A stretch of 64,000 nucleotides of DNA from Chelativorans sp. AA-79 (GCF_029457495.1 NZ_CP120361.1:2372001-2436000), one strand, 5' to 3'; shown: positions 27,553 to 37,205, numbered from the stretch's first letter. Notes: generated from the letters alone by a model not told the origin. A program made the numbers and translations.

Positions 27553-27831
27553 TCAGACCGCTAGAAAGGAGGGGACGCGGAGATGCCGACGCGTGACCTC
27601 GACGAACATCGGGTCGCGCTTCGCAGCCCATACCGCCGCGAAATGGCCGAGCGCCCAGAGCCCGAGGCCGACGATCCAAAGCCGTAGGCCGAGGCCGAGA
27701 GCGGCCGCCAGCGTCCCGTTGAGGATCGCGATCGACCTTGGCGCGCCGCCGAGCAGGATGTGCTCCGTCAGCGCGCGGTGGACGGGCACTGAGAAGCCCG
27801 GGACCTCGGTGCTGTCGGCGATGCCCACCAT
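27553..27831 (-). CDS. trbD: conjugal transfer protein TrbD (VirB3-like)
   Basis: This 92-residue inner-membrane protein has the VirB3 pattern (VPVHRALTEHILLGGAPRS, then hydrophobic segments at about 27-70). The ATG at 27831 overlaps the trbC stop (TGATG); a GTG one codon earlier is possible. It works with TrbE/VirB4 in pilus assembly. Confidence 0.9.
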   Translation of the reverse strand: MVGIADSTEVPGFSVPVHRALTEHILLGGAPRSIAILNGTLAAALGLGLRLWIVGLGLWALGHFAAVWAAKRDPMFVEVTRRHLRVPSFLAV

Positions 27832-28163
27832 CACACGAGCGCTCCACCGCCGAAACTGAAGAAGCTGAGAAAGAAGGAGCTGGCCGCGAAAGCAATCGAG
27901 AGACCGAAGACGATCTGGACGAGTCTCCGAAAGCCGCCGCTCGTGTCACCGAAGGCGAGGGTCAGGCCGGTGACGATGATGATGATGACCGCGATGATCT
28001 TGGCGACCGGTCCTTCGATCGACTGTAGGATCTGTTCGAGCGGTTGTTCCCACGGCATGGAGGAGCCGGAGGCATGTGCGGCGGGTGCAAGCGCGATGCT
28101 GACGACAGCGGCCGCGGTTGCTGCAGCAAGATGACGACGGAGTTTCTGAAGGTTGCGGATCAC
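27831..28163 (-). CDS. trbC: conjugal transfer pilin TrbC (VirB2-like)
   Basis: This 110-residue pilin precursor has a signal region (about 1-35, ending APAAHA) and two hydrophobic helices (about 52-72 and 83-108). It starts with GTG that overlaps the trbB stop as GTGA, so translation is coupled. Cyclic pilins of the TrbC type are processed by TraF, and a TraF-type peptidase is encoded at 40.4-40.9 kb. Confidence 0.9.
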   Translation of the reverse strand: MIRNLQKLRRHLAAATAAAVVSIALAPAAHASGSSMPWEQPLEQILQSIEGPVAKIIAVIIIIVTGLTLAFGDTSGGFRRLVQIVFGLSIAFAASSFFLSFFSFGGGALV

Positions 28164-29143
28164 CTATGATCTCCTGTGACGGGTTCGGTTGCGGGTGTGA
28201 CGCGGTAGTCGCCGTTGGACGTCAGGCCATGGACGCGCGCGAGCTCGGCGAGACGGCGCGATGATCCGCGGCCGCTGAGGACAGCGACAAGGTCTATGGT
28301 CTCTGCGATGAGCGCGCGCGGGACGGTGACGACAGCTTCCTGGATGAGTTGCTCAAGACGGCGCAGCGCCCCGATGGCGGTACCGGCGTGAATGGTGCCG
28401 ACGCCCCCGGGGTGCCCGGTTCCCCAGGCTTTCAGGAGATCCAGCGCCTCCGCGCCACGCACCTCGCCGATGGGAATGCGATCGGGACGAAAGCGAAGCG
28501 AGGAGCGAACGAGTTCGGAAAGCGAGACGACGCCATCCTTCGTGCGCATGGCCACGAGGTTCGGGGCCGTACATTGAAGCTCGCGTGTGTCCTCGATGAT
28601 GACGAGGCGATCCGATCCCTTCGCGATCTCGGCCAGGAGCGCATTCGTGAGCGTTGTCTTGCCGGTGCTCGTCCCACCCGCGACCAGGATGTTCGCTCGG
28701 GCGGCGATGGCTTCTCGCAGAACAGCAGCTTGCTCGAGCGCCATGATGCCGGCGGCGACGTAGTCGTCGAGGGTGAATACCGCGACCGCCGGCTTGCGGA
28801 TTGCGAAGGCCGGCGCAGCGACGACGGGCGGCAACAGGCCTTCGAAACGCTCGCCCGTTCCGGGAAGCTCGGCCGACACGCGGGGGCTTGCGGCGTGGAC
28901 TTCTGCGCCGACATGGTGGGCGACGAGGCGGACGATGCGCTCTCCGTCAGCGGCGGACAGGCGCTCGCCTGTGTCGGCAAGGCCCTCGGCGAGCCGGTCG
29001 ATCCAGAGCCGCCCGTCGGGGTTGAGCATCACCTCGACGATCGACGGGTCTTCCAGGAATCCGGCGACCGCTGGCCCAAGGGCAGTTCGCAGCATGCGCG
29101 TGCCGCGAAGTATCGCCTCTGTTTGCTGGAAGGAATTCGCCAT
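28160..29143 (-). CDS. trbB: conjugal transfer ATPase TrbB (VirB11-like)
   Basis: This 327-residue hexameric secretion ATPase has Walker [10 protein letters not shown] near residue 157, a His box ([14 protein letters not shown]) near 240 and the usual N-terminal VirB11 domain ([14 protein letters not shown]). It energises pilus biogenesis and substrate handover. It is the first gene of the tightly coupled trb series, 167 bp after the CopG-type gene. Confidence 0.94.
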   Translation of the reverse strand: MANSFQQTEAILRGTRMLRTALGPAVAGFLEDPSIVEVMLNPDGRLWIDRLAEGLADTGERLSAADGERIVRLVAHHVGAEVHAASPRVSAELPGTGERFEGLLPPVVAAPAFAIRKPAVAVFTLDDYVAAGIMALEQAAVLREAIAARANILVAGGTSTGKTTLTNALLAEIAKGSDRLVIIEDTRELQCTAPNLVAMRTKDGVVSLSELVRSSLRFRPDRIPIGEVRGAEALDLLKAWGTGHPGGVGTIHAGTAIGALRRLEQLIQEAVVTVPRALIAETIDLVAVLSGRGSSRRLAELARVHGLTSNGDYRVTPATEPVTGDHR

Positions 29144-29310
29144 GTCGTCCCCGTTCTTCGCGGGACCACTCGAGAGCGGCCCTGGATCGGGGACGAGTAG
29201 AAGAGGCAGAAATTCGGGCGACGCAACAACCGCAATGTGATCGGCGTATTGTGGCGTGCAAATACAGGGAAACGGCGGAACGGCGGCAGTCTTGTGCGGG
29301 GTCGTTGGCT

Positions 29311-29733
29311 CTATTCGGCCGGGACGTCTTCGGAGACTTCCTGACGAAGCCGCGGGCCCTTGGCGAGCCGGCGGCCGAGCGCGGCAACAAATGCGTCGTA
29401 CCGCTCGCCCGCCTGGGCGCGCGCGGCGGCTTGGGCCGGCTCGGGCAGGGGTGGATTTGTCGTCAACCAGTGCCGGACGAAAACCGCCAGCGTCTCGATC
29501 GCGATGCCAAGATCACGCTCGAGGCGTGTCATGCGCCGGTCGAGCTGATCGAGTCGCTTCGTAATCGCCGCCTCCTGCCGTTCGGCTGCGTCGGGTGATA
29601 GGAACGAGGCGATCCCAGCTTCGGCCACGAGCGAGCGCGATTGGCCCCGCCGCGCCGCGTATTCGGCGAGCGCCTTCATGATTTCTGGTTCGAGGTAAAC
29701 CGAAAGCCGCTGCTTCTTGCCGGGAATCGGCAT
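29311..29733 (-). CDS. CopG/ribbon-helix-helix family protein
   Basis: This 140-residue protein has an N-terminal ribbon-helix-helix (residues about 7-50, KKQRLSVYLEPEIMKALAEY) and a helical, coiled-coil-like C-terminal half (ITKRLDQLDRRMTRLERDL). A gene of this type normally lies between traG and trbB in these elements. It probably binds DNA and may regulate the trb operon. The start lies 7 bp past the traG stop. Confidence 0.85.
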   Translation of the reverse strand: MPIPGKKQRLSVYLEPEIMKALAEYAARRGQSRSLVAEAGIASFLSPDAAERQEAAITKRLDQLDRRMTRLERDLGIAIETLAVFVRHWLTTNPPLPEPAQAAARAQAGERYDAFVAALGRRLAKGPRLRQEVSEDVPAE

Positions 29734-29740
29734 GGCGTCC

Positions 29741-31726
29741 CTACAGCTCCATGCCGTCGTTGGGGTCGAGCGAGACCTGGCGCGCGATGCCTTGCATCAG
29801 ACGGTTCACGCGGCTCATGCGCGCCGCGTCGCCCGGATCGTCATCCACCTGGTCGATCTCGAACTCGTTCTCCATCGGGGCCTTCTTTTCCACCGCCGCC
29901 ATGCGGGTGAGCTCGGGCTGGCGCCGCTTCTCGGAGCCGGTGGGATCGTCGTCGTCGCGTCCGCTCGATGATTCCGGCAGCTCGAACGCTGGGCGCGGCG
30001 GCAGGGGCATAGCCGTCCAGTCGTTCGGCCGCGGCGTGGTCATCTTGGTGGTTTCTGGCGGCGGAAGGATACGCTCCTGGAACCGTGGGTCCTCGAAGTA
30101 GCGGGCCTTTTTTGCGCGAAGTGGTGGCGTGCCGGCCACCATGACGATCTCGTCGGTGGGAGCGAGCTGCATAATCTCACCCGGTGTCAGCAGCGGTCGC
30201 GGCGTCTCGGATCGCGAGACCATAAGATGGCCGAGCCAGGGGCTTAGCCGATGACCGGCATAGTTGCGCATGGCCCGCATCTCGGTCGCGGTGCCGAGCG
30301 CGTCGCTGACTCTCTTGGCGGTCCTTTCGTCGTTGGTCGCGAAGCTGACCCGGACGTGGCAGTTGTCGAGGATCGAGTTGTTCGGCCCGTAGGCCTTCTC
30401 GATCTGGTTCAGCGACTGCGCGATGAGGAAGCTCTTTAGGCCGTAGCCTGCCATGAACGCCAAGGCGCTTTCGAAGAAATCCAGGCGACCGAGGGCGGGA
30501 AACTCATCGAGCATGAGGAGGAGCCGGTGACGCCGGCCCTTCGTGTCAAGGACTTCGGTAAGGCGTCGGCCGATCTGGTTGAGGATCAGGCGGATCAGAG
30601 GCTTGGTGCGCGCGATGTCCGATGGCGGCACGACGAGGTAGAGAGTCGACGGCGTCGGTCCTCCGACGATATCGGTGATCCTCCAGTCGCAGCGGCGCGT
30701 GACCTCGGCAACGACCGGATCGCGATATAGGCCGAGAAAGGACATGGTGGTGCTCAAGACGCCACTTCGCTCGTTGTCGGACTTGTTGAGCAGCTCGCGC
30801 GCAGCACTGGCGATGACCGGATGTGGACCTGTCTTGCCCAGATGCGCGGTCTTCATCATCGCGGCAAGCGTCGACTCGATCGGGCGTCGCGGGTCGGAGA
30901 GGAAGGAAGCGACGCCGGCAAGCGTCTTATCCTTTTCAGCGTAGAGCACGTGGAGGATCGCCCCGACCAGGAGTGCGTGGGACGTCTTCTCCCAGTGGTT
31001 ACGCTTCTCAAGGCTACCTTCGGGATCGACGAGGATGTCGGCGATGTTCTGGACGTCCCGGACCTCCCATTCGCCTTTGCGCACTTCCAGCAGCGGGTTG
31101 TACGCCGATGAGCTTGGGTTGGTCGGATCGAACAACAGGACGCGACCGTGCTGCGCCCTAAATCCGGAGGTGAGCTGCCAGTTCTCGCCCTTGATGTCAT
31201 GGACAATGGCGCTGCCCGGCCAGGTGAGCAGCGATGGTATGACGAGGCCAACACCCTTGCCGGAGCGGGTTGGGGCGAAGCAGAGGACGTGCTCTGGCCC
31301 GTCATGCCGGAGGTAGTCGCGTCCCAGTTTCCCGAGCACGACACCATCTGGACCGAGAAGGCCTGCCGCCTTCACCTCGTCGAGGCGCGCCCATCGCGCC
31401 GACCCATAGGTGTCGACGTTCTTTGCCTCACGCGCCCGCCACACCGACATGGCGATGGCGACGAAGATCGCGATGAAGCCACCGGAGGCGGCAATGATTG
31501 CGCCGCGCACGAAAATGGCGGGCGCATATGCGTCGTAGAAGTACCACCACACGAAGAACGATGGTGGATAGTAAACGGGCCAACCGAATAGATAGAACCA
31601 CGGCTCGCCGAGTTGCGCTTGAAAGCCCAGTTGCCAAGCCGTCCACTGCGTCGCAATCGAGGTCGTGGCGAGAACCGCCGCACAAACCGCGAGGAGCTGT
31701 CCCCAGAGGATTTTCGATCCAGACAC
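29741..31726 (-). CDS. traG: type IV coupling protein TraG/VirD4
   Basis: This 661-residue inner-membrane ATPase brings the relaxase-DNA complex to the secretion channel. N-terminal helices lie at about 10-30 and 73-95. Walker A is PTRSGKG near residue 150 and Walker B is LLMLDEFPALG near 405. The GTG start at 31726 has GGAG 8 nt upstream. It opens the traG-copG-trb operon. Confidence 0.95.
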   Translation of the reverse strand: MSGSKILWGQLLAVCAAVLATTSIATQWTAWQLGFQAQLGEPWFYLFGWPVYYPPSFFVWWYFYDAYAPAIFVRGAIIAASGGFIAIFVAIAMSVWRAREAKNVDTYGSARWARLDEVKAAGLLGPDGVVLGKLGRDYLRHDGPEHVLCFAPTRSGKGVGLVIPSLLTWPGSAIVHDIKGENWQLTSGFRAQHGRVLLFDPTNPSSSAYNPLLEVRKGEWEVRDVQNIADILVDPEGSLEKRNHWEKTSHALLVGAILHVLYAEKDKTLAGVASFLSDPRRPIESTLAAMMKTAHLGKTGPHPVIASAARELLNKSDNERSGVLSTTMSFLGLYRDPVVAEVTRRCDWRITDIVGGPTPSTLYLVVPPSDIARTKPLIRLILNQIGRRLTEVLDTKGRRHRLLLMLDEFPALGRLDFFESALAFMAGYGLKSFLIAQSLNQIEKAYGPNNSILDNCHVRVSFATNDERTAKRVSDALGTATEMRAMRNYAGHRLSPWLGHLMVSRSETPRPLLTPGEIMQLAPTDEIVMVAGTPPLRAKKARYFEDPRFQERILPPPETTKMTTPRPNDWTAMPLPPRPAFELPESSSGRDDDDPTGSEKRRQPELTRMAAVEKKAPMENEFEIDQVDDDPGDAARMSRVNRLMQGIARQVSLDPNDGMEL

Positions 31727-31870
31727 CCGATCATCTCCATCTGGAGGAGAGATCGGGAGATTTGCTTGGGATTTTCAAGCGCGTTTCGCCTGCTTCGCGG
31801 GTCGTCGCGCTGTAGCGGAGAAATACAGGGATTATCGTACTCACGAGCGGGAGGAATTGGGCGCAATGCC

Positions 31871-32485
31871 TCAACAACGGGCTGGCGTTATGAAGCTCTT
31901 GCGCGCGCGCTCGACCTTGGCTCTCGCGATACACTGCTCGACGTGATCGTTGATTAGGCCCATCGCCTGCATGAACGCATAGACGGTGGTCGGGCCGACG
32001 AACTTCCAGCCACGCTTCTTGAGTTCTCGCGACAGCGCGATCGACGCTGCGGAGGTCGAGGCGGTCTGCGGGCTTGCGAGCTGCTTGTCGTCTGGCTCGT
32101 ACCGCCAGATGAAGGCCGCGAGCGAGCCTTCTTGTCTCGCGAGTTCCTGAGCGCGCTGCGCGTTGTTGATGACCGCTTCGATTTTGCCGCGATGGCGGAC
32201 GATGCCTTCATCCTTGAGCAGGCGCTCGACGTCACGCTCTGTGAAGCGTGCGATCCTGTCAAAGTCAAAATCGTGAAAGGCCGCACGAAAGTTCTCACGC
32301 TTGGCCAGAATGGTGCGCCAGCTCAGTCCGGACTGAAAACCTTCCAGGCTCAGCTTTTCGAACAGGCGGTAATCATCACTGACGGGAAATCCCCATTCAT
32401 CGTCGTGGTAGGCAAGAAACTCCGGCGCAGCGTTCGACCAGGCGCAACGCGGCGCCCCGTCCGGTCCGATTACCGTTCTTCCCAT
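31871..32485 (-). CDS. tag: DNA-3-methyladenine glycosylase I
   Basis: This 204-residue Tag-type glycosylase removes 3-methyladenine from alkylated DNA. It shows the family N-terminus (RCAWSNAAPEFLAYHDDEWG, with Cys and His for zinc), the LFEKLSLEGFQSGLSW motif and the KFVGPTTVYAFMQAMGLINDH stretch. The ATG at 32485 matches the family start; a longer upstream frame is not coding. It is the last gene of the cargo block and reads towards traG. Whether it shares the transcript of the cyclase gene (80 bp upstream) is uncertain. Confidence 0.92.
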   Translation of the reverse strand: MGRTVIGPDGAPRCAWSNAAPEFLAYHDDEWGFPVSDDYRLFEKLSLEGFQSGLSWRTILAKRENFRAAFHDFDFDRIARFTERDVERLLKDEGIVRHRGKIEAVINNAQRAQELARQEGSLAAFIWRYEPDDKQLASPQTASTSAASIALSRELKKRGWKFVGPTTVYAFMQAMGLINDHVEQCIARAKVERARKSFITPARC

Positions 32486-32565
32486 TGATAATCTCCTCAC
32501 TCCTGCCTTTGCCGTGTCCGCGGGTTTCGGACCGCGGACACGGCGTCCTCTGACGAGCTCCGGCT

Positions 32566-33546
32566 TCAGCCCCTGGCGGCGATCGGGATCGCTAGCGGCC
32601 GCATCGGCGAGCCGGTGGCGCCGCGGAGCTTCAGCGGCGCTGCGACGAACAGGAACTCGTAGACCTTGTCTTTGGCGAGATCCTCGAGCCACATCACCTC
32701 CATGAAGGGCACGCCCTTCTCGGCGAGGAGATAGGTGTGGACGGGGGCGAAGTTCTCGGCATTCGTTGACGGGAAGCTTTCCAGGCCGAAATTGTCGGCA
32801 CCAAGCAGCATCACCTGCTGCCTCTCGACCAGCCATTGCGCCGCCTCAAGGCTCAGGCCGGACTGGTTGAAGAGCTGGTATTGCGACTTGTCGGGCCAGA
32901 CCGTCATCAGGCCGGTGCGGATCAGAACCACGTCACCCGGGCGCAATTCGCTGCCCTGCCGGGCCAGTGCCCCCTCGAGGTCTGCGGGAGTGATAGCATA
33001 GGAGGCGGGCAGGTGTTGCACCCCCTTGAACGCTGCGAGGTCGACAAGCACACCCCGTGCCACGATCGGCGGTATCTTGTCGGCGCCGGATCTGGTCCAG
33101 CCGCGATCGCCCAGTGCCTCGCTGGCGCTTATTCCATTCCAGATTCTCCCGTGGAGGCCGAAATGATTGAGGCTGTCGATATGGGTGCCGGTATGGGTGT
33201 TCATCAGGATCGTGTCGCTCGAGTGGGACACGAGCGCCCCGCCTTCCTGGCGCGTCGGCTCATGGGTCTTCCAGATCTGGTAGGCCGGGTCGCCGAACGC
33301 TTCGGCACAGCATGTGGGCATTCCGACGAACAGGTCGACTGACAGGTCGTAGACCTTTCCGCTGTGGACTTGCTGCAGAATGTCCAACCGCGACTGGTCG
33401 GTCATCATGTTGAGCGTGCCTATCTCGTCGTGGGAGCCCCAAGGGCTGCGCCCCGCAACGTCGGTTGCGATCTGCGCATAGGCACCTGTGCCGGCCATGG
33501 CGAACGCGATGCACAGTGTAGTCAGGTGAAGTATCAGTCGACTCAC
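32566..33546 (-). CDS. exported cyclase-family protein (kynurenine formamidase-like fold)
   Basis: This 326-residue metal-dependent hydrolase carries the cyclase signature HTGTHIDSLNHF. A signal peptide covers about 1-25 (ending GAYA), so the protein should be periplasmic. A GTG start at 33546 was chosen because GGAG lies 8 nt before it and the signal peptide begins there; an ATG at 33582 is less likely. The substrate is unknown: relatives hydrolyse formylkynurenine, isatin or cyclic esters and amides. It follows the amine oxidase gene in the cargo operon. Confidence 0.87.
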   Translation of the reverse strand: MSRLILHLTTLCIAFAMAGTGAYAQIATDVAGRSPWGSHDEIGTLNMMTDQSRLDILQQVHSGKVYDLSVDLFVGMPTCCAEAFGDPAYQIWKTHEPTRQEGGALVSHSSDTILMNTHTGTHIDSLNHFGLHGRIWNGISASEALGDRGWTRSGADKIPPIVARGVLVDLAAFKGVQHLPASYAITPADLEGALARQGSELRPGDVVLIRTGLMTVWPDKSQYQLFNQSGLSLEAAQWLVERQQVMLLGADNFGLESFPSTNAENFAPVHTYLLAEKGVPFMEVMWLEDLAKDKVYEFLFVAAPLKLRGATGSPMRPLAIPIAARG

Positions 33547-33686
33547 GGTTATTGCTCCTTTTGATGCATGTGAATGGTGCATCGGCGCAGCAGGGTCCTC
33601 CGCTCGACCTCGCCGGGCGATCCTTGAACTCTCTCGGGAAGCGTTCAGCCGAGCAGGAAGCTCATCCGGACGGTAGGGGCGGGCAC

Positions 33687-35186
33687 CTACGTGCAGCCGG
33701 CAGTAATGATTTCATCCGCGGCGCGCTCACCCGACTCAATCGCGGTGGTCATCCACCCGATCAGGGGAGAAGTGTGTTCGCCGGCAAAATGCACACGCCC
33801 TTCGGGCCTTCCCCTGGCCTGGAACGGGCCGCCCATTTCTGCGAGCCCAGTCCACGCCCAGCCGCCTTCCACCCAAGGATCTTCCTGCCAGACCTTTTCG
33901 GCAGCGGCGACAACTTGGTTCGATGTCAATCCCGGTAAAAGGTTGTCGTGGATATGCTGGCGCATGGTTTCGACGCGGTCCGGCATCGCTGCGTAATCGG
34001 TCGCGTCGGCATCGAACATGTAAGATTGGATCATGCCCATGTTCGGATCGGCCTGCTGAGAGCTCGTGTTCCAGATGCGGCCAGCGAACGTGTCGGAGCC
34101 CACGAGGTTCAGACCGCCGAGTGGGCCGAGCGGATCGGTCGTCCAGAAGCGCGTCCTCGTCTGGAAGGCGCAGCGCGCCACCGGCATGTATCGGAGGTTC
34201 TCAATCGCGCTCATCTTGTCGGCCGCAAACGGCGTTGCGATGACGACCTTGCGCAGGGTCGAAAACGGAAGCGCGCACACACAGCGGTCGGCACGGATCT
34301 CGTTCTGCCGGCCGTGCTTGTCGAGGTAGGTTACCATCACCTCGCTCTCGCTCTGGTCAAGGCGCACAACCTTGCACCGGAGCTTGATCCGATCGCCAAG
34401 CGCCGCGGCAAACGCCTTGGGCAGTCTGTCATTGCCACCAGGAATGCTGGTCGGCTGCTCGCCGCCGAAGCCGGCCAAGAGCCGCTCCGTCGCGGGGCCC
34501 GCAAACGCATTGAGTCGTCTGACATTGCCCTCCAGCGTGCAGAACCACTCGATCCAGCCCTGTGAGGCGCCTTGTCTCAACAAGAATTGCTCGACAGTGA
34601 ACTTATCGAGTTCGAGAGCCGACGGCTGGTCGTTCGGCCACCCTGGAGCGTTGACGTCGCCAAGCATCTCGAAGCCGGGGCCAAGATATGTCGCGAGGAA
34701 GGCATATGGATTTGCCTTTTCGGCTTCGGACATTTCGGCAATAGGCCAAGGCTGACCGGCCGGTGGCGGTGCGAAGCGCGAACCTTCCATGAAGAAGGCG
34801 CTTGTGCCGGTGTCGTAGGGCACGAGCGGGCCGAGCTCGAATAGATCGACGTATTTGAGTGTTGCGGCGTGCGTGCTGAAGATGCGCGTCGCACCCATCT
34901 CGGCGTGACCGCCGGCGTCGAAGCCGTCCCGAACCGTCAGCACCCGGCCACCGACGCGGTCCTGCCCCTCGAGCAGGATGACCTCGTAGCGCTGGTTCAT
35001 CAGCCTGTACGCTGCTGTCAGCCCGGCCAAGCCACCGCCGAGAACCACCACGCGCTTGCCGTTGCAGTCTTGTCCATCGGCGGCAGCGGCCGGGCCGCTA
35101 TCCAAACCGGCCAGTAGTCCGGTGCCTAAAGCGGTTGAAAGGTAGAGGAATTGGCGCCTGTCGATATGAACCAGTAGTGGGTTCAT
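33687..35186 (-). CDS. Tat-exported flavin amine oxidase
   Basis: This 499-residue FAD-dependent amine oxidase has a twin-arginine signal (IDRRQFLYLS at 8-17, cleavage near AAA/D 37). The FAD-binding GGGLAG is at 50-55 and the second nucleotide motif RVHFAGEHTSPLIGW lies near the C-terminus. The family includes monoamine, L-amino-acid and putrescine oxidases; the substrate here cannot be decided. It is exported folded to the periplasm, as is the next gene product. It is part of the GST-TetR-YciI-oxidase-cyclase block. Confidence 0.9.
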   Translation of the reverse strand: MNPLLVHIDRRQFLYLSTALGTGLLAGLDSGPAAAADGQDCNGKRVVVLGGGLAGLTAAYRLMNQRYEVILLEGQDRVGGRVLTVRDGFDAGGHAEMGATRIFSTHAATLKYVDLFELGPLVPYDTGTSAFFMEGSRFAPPPAGQPWPIAEMSEAEKANPYAFLATYLGPGFEMLGDVNAPGWPNDQPSALELDKFTVEQFLLRQGASQGWIEWFCTLEGNVRRLNAFAGPATERLLAGFGGEQPTSIPGGNDRLPKAFAAALGDRIKLRCKVVRLDQSESEVMVTYLDKHGRQNEIRADRCVCALPFSTLRKVVIATPFAADKMSAIENLRYMPVARCAFQTRTRFWTTDPLGPLGGLNLVGSDTFAGRIWNTSSQQADPNMGMIQSYMFDADATDYAAMPDRVETMRQHIHDNLLPGLTSNQVVAAAEKVWQEDPWVEGGWAWTGLAEMGGPFQARGRPEGRVHFAGEHTSPLIGWMTTAIESGERAADEIITAGCT

Positions 35187-35289
35187 TGAAAATTTCCTTC
35201 GTCACGGGGTTCAGCGTCGCGCCGACGCGAGTTGAAGCTCCGCCTCTGGGTCCGGCGCAATTGCCGGTCCCCTGAGGTGGCCGCCAGCT

Positions 35290-35577
35290 TCAGCCGACCA
35301 GGAAACTCAGCTGATCGCTCGTCTTCGAGGGAGCGATTTCCAATATTTCGGCGGTCACAACGCTCTCGGCCACGAATGGGTCGCTATTCACCCGGTCCTG
35401 CAACTCAGACAGGGACGTATTGTGCGCCAATATTCCACCGCCCAGGTTGGGCTGAAGGGTGCCAACCAGCAGAAACACGCCATCGTCGAAGCCGCGTTGG
35501 ATCCACGCGTTGTGGTCTTGCATCAGACGGGCGGCCTCGCCTTTGTTGCCGGAAAATCGGAGTAAGACGATGAACAT
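35290..35577 (-). CDS. YciI-like small protein
   Basis: This 95-residue protein of the YciI/YCII family (ferredoxin-like fold) has the pattern MFIVLLRFS, AARLMQDHNAWI, FLLVGTLQP and NSDPFVAESVVTAEILEI. AGGAG lies 10 nt before the ATG at 35577. Relatives include dehydrochlorinase-type enzymes and ligand-binding proteins. Its job here is unknown, though its place between the TetR and the oxidase suggests a role in the same pathway. Confidence 0.8.
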   Translation of the reverse strand: MFIVLLRFSGNKGEAARLMQDHNAWIQRGFDDGVFLLVGTLQPNLGGGILAHNTSLSELQDRVNSDPFVAESVVTAEILEIAPSKTSDQLSFLVG

Positions 35578-35690
35578 CGTGTGCGCTCTCCTGTTCGTGA
35601 TCAGTGGGGGGCCGCCGTGTGCCGCGAACATCGCTCGTCTGTCGCGATGCACTTGGCTGAGATCTGCTTTCTCGGACTTGTACTGGGCGT

Positions 35691-36296
35691 TCAATGCCTC
35701 GCGCGGGTGCCCTGACTCAGTTCAGACGCGGTCTTGCCGACGTATGATTTCAGCCAGTCGCACATCTGCTCGACTTCCTGCTTGATGAATCTCTCATCGC
35801 GGAAGGCGCTTGCCAGCGTTGCGACACCCTGGCTGCGGGCCAGAATATGCATGGCCAGTTCGTCGGCGTCTTCGCGTCCGAGCAGGGCGAACTGCCGGCG
35901 CAACCAGGTCCGAAAGAGCGTGAAAAGCTTGTTCGCCTCGCCCTGCGAGGCATGGTTCAGCTTCGCAAGCTCGCTGCACAACGTGCCGACGGGGCAGCCG
36001 TAACGCTTTATGTCGGCGCGGTTCGCGATCAGGATGAAAATGAAGCTCCGGATGCGATCTTCGGGCGTTTCACCCTCGACCTCCCATCGCTGCAACATCT
36101 TTCGCGTGTTGGCCAGACGCTCATTGATGACGGCGTCCAGGATCTCGTCCTTGGTCTTGAAGTAGTAGTAGAAGTTGCCGCGCGATATCTGCACGGCATC
36201 CGCAATGTCCGAGAACGAGGTGTGCTCGAAGCCCTGCCGATAGAAGAGATCGTCCGCGGCTTCGACGATGTGTTCGCGAGTGCTCTTTGCGGTCAT
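35691..36296 (-). CDS. TetR-family repressor
   Basis: This 201-residue TetR regulator has its helix-turn-helix at about 23-50 (TSFSDIADAVQISRGNFYYYFKTKDEIL) and an all-helical ligand domain. The start overlaps the GST stop (ATGA), so it is co-translated with the first operon gene. The GGACGNNCGTCC twin operators before the GST gene are its likely target, giving autorepression relieved by a small molecule (inference). Confidence 0.92.
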   Translation of the reverse strand: MTAKSTREHIVEAADDLFYRQGFEHTSFSDIADAVQISRGNFYYYFKTKDEILDAVINERLANTRKMLQRWEVEGETPEDRIRSFIFILIANRADIKRYGCPVGTLCSELAKLNHASQGEANKLFTLFRTWLRRQFALLGREDADELAMHILARSQGVATLASAFRDERFIKQEVEQMCDWLKSYVGKTASELSQGTRARH

Positions 36297-37057
36297 GACA
36301 CGCGCGCCCTTTCCAACGAAGCTTCGACAACCGTCGCTGCCGTGTGCCCGAACAAGGATCTCGCAAAGTTCCGCTGTTCCTCGCTTCCGGGAGCAGGCGG
36401 CGGCTGGCGCAGTTCGGCGCCGGCGGCCATCCCTCTCTGGACGGCCGGACGCGCCCCGATGCGATCAAGCCAAGCCACAACGTGAGAAAACGGGCTCACG
36501 TCCTGGCCAAAGAAGCTGGCCGTTGACACCCATGGATAAAGCGCCATGTCGGCGATCGAGTAGTCTCCGGCCAGGAACGTGTTGCTGGCCAGCCGCCGGT
36601 CGAGGACCCCGAGCAGCCGGTCTGCTTCGTTGCTGTACCGCTTTGCCGAGTACTCTATCTTGACCGCATCATCCACGAGGCGCGGCGCATAGACGTTGAA
36701 GTGGCTGGCCTGGCCGAACATCGGTCCCACGCCCGCAACCTGCCAGAACAGCCACTTGTCGACCTCGATCCTCCGGCGCTCGCCCGTCGGATAGAACTTG
36801 CCTGTCTTGCGACCGAGATACTGCAGGATGGCGCCCGACTCGAACACCGAAACGGGAGCGCCGCCAGGGCCTTCGTGATCGACGATCGCCGGCACACGGT
36901 TGTTCGGGGAGATGGCAAGGAACTCCGGCGCGAATTGCTCGCCCTTGCCGATGGCGACCGGCCGGATGGTGTAAGGCAACCCCATTTCCTCGAGCGCGAG
37001 CGTGATCTTCCATGCGTTGGGCGTCGTCCAGAAAAAGACTTCGATGGGTGTGGTCAT
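36293..37057 (-). CDS. glutathione S-transferase (YghU/YfcG-like)
   Basis: This 254-residue GST has an N-terminal thioredoxin fold (about 1-85; TTPNAWKITLALEEMGLPY, NNRVPAIVDHEGPGG, VFESGAILQYLGRKTG) and a helical C-terminal domain. The Asn after TTP (TPNAWK) is the usual nu-class/Ure2-like feature. The ATG at 37057 is the family start; upstream in-frame codons cross the operators. It opens the cargo operon. Confidence 0.91.
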   Translation of the reverse strand: MTTPIEVFFWTTPNAWKITLALEEMGLPYTIRPVAIGKGEQFAPEFLAISPNNRVPAIVDHEGPGGAPVSVFESGAILQYLGRKTGKFYPTGERRRIEVDKWLFWQVAGVGPMFGQASHFNVYAPRLVDDAVKIEYSAKRYSNEADRLLGVLDRRLASNTFLAGDYSIADMALYPWVSTASFFGQDVSPFSHVVAWLDRIGARPAVQRGMAAGAELRQPPPAPGSEEQRNFARSLFGHTAATVVEASLERARVS

Positions 37058-37084
37058 ACAGCCTTCCCGCGGGGTGGTGAATGC

Positions 37085-37130
37085 GATTTGGACGGTCGTC
37101 CTAGCGCAATCTAGGACGACCGTCCAAATC
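37085..37130 (-). promoter_or_regulatory. twin TetR-type operators in a 46-bp perfect inverted repeat
   Basis: Arms of 20 bp (37085-37104 and 37111-37130) are perfect inverted repeats with a 6-nt spacer. Each arm contains its own palindrome, GGACG-N2-CGTCC (37090-37101 and 37114-37125). Two dimer sites placed back to back, 28 bp before the GST start, suit an autoregulated TetR protein. Confidence 0.75.
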
Positions 37131-37205
37131 CTGTCAAGCGGGTCCTCGGGGGCAGCGGACTGCTCCTGACAGGTTTTCTGAGGCAGCGGATGAACGTTGT
37201 GGTGG

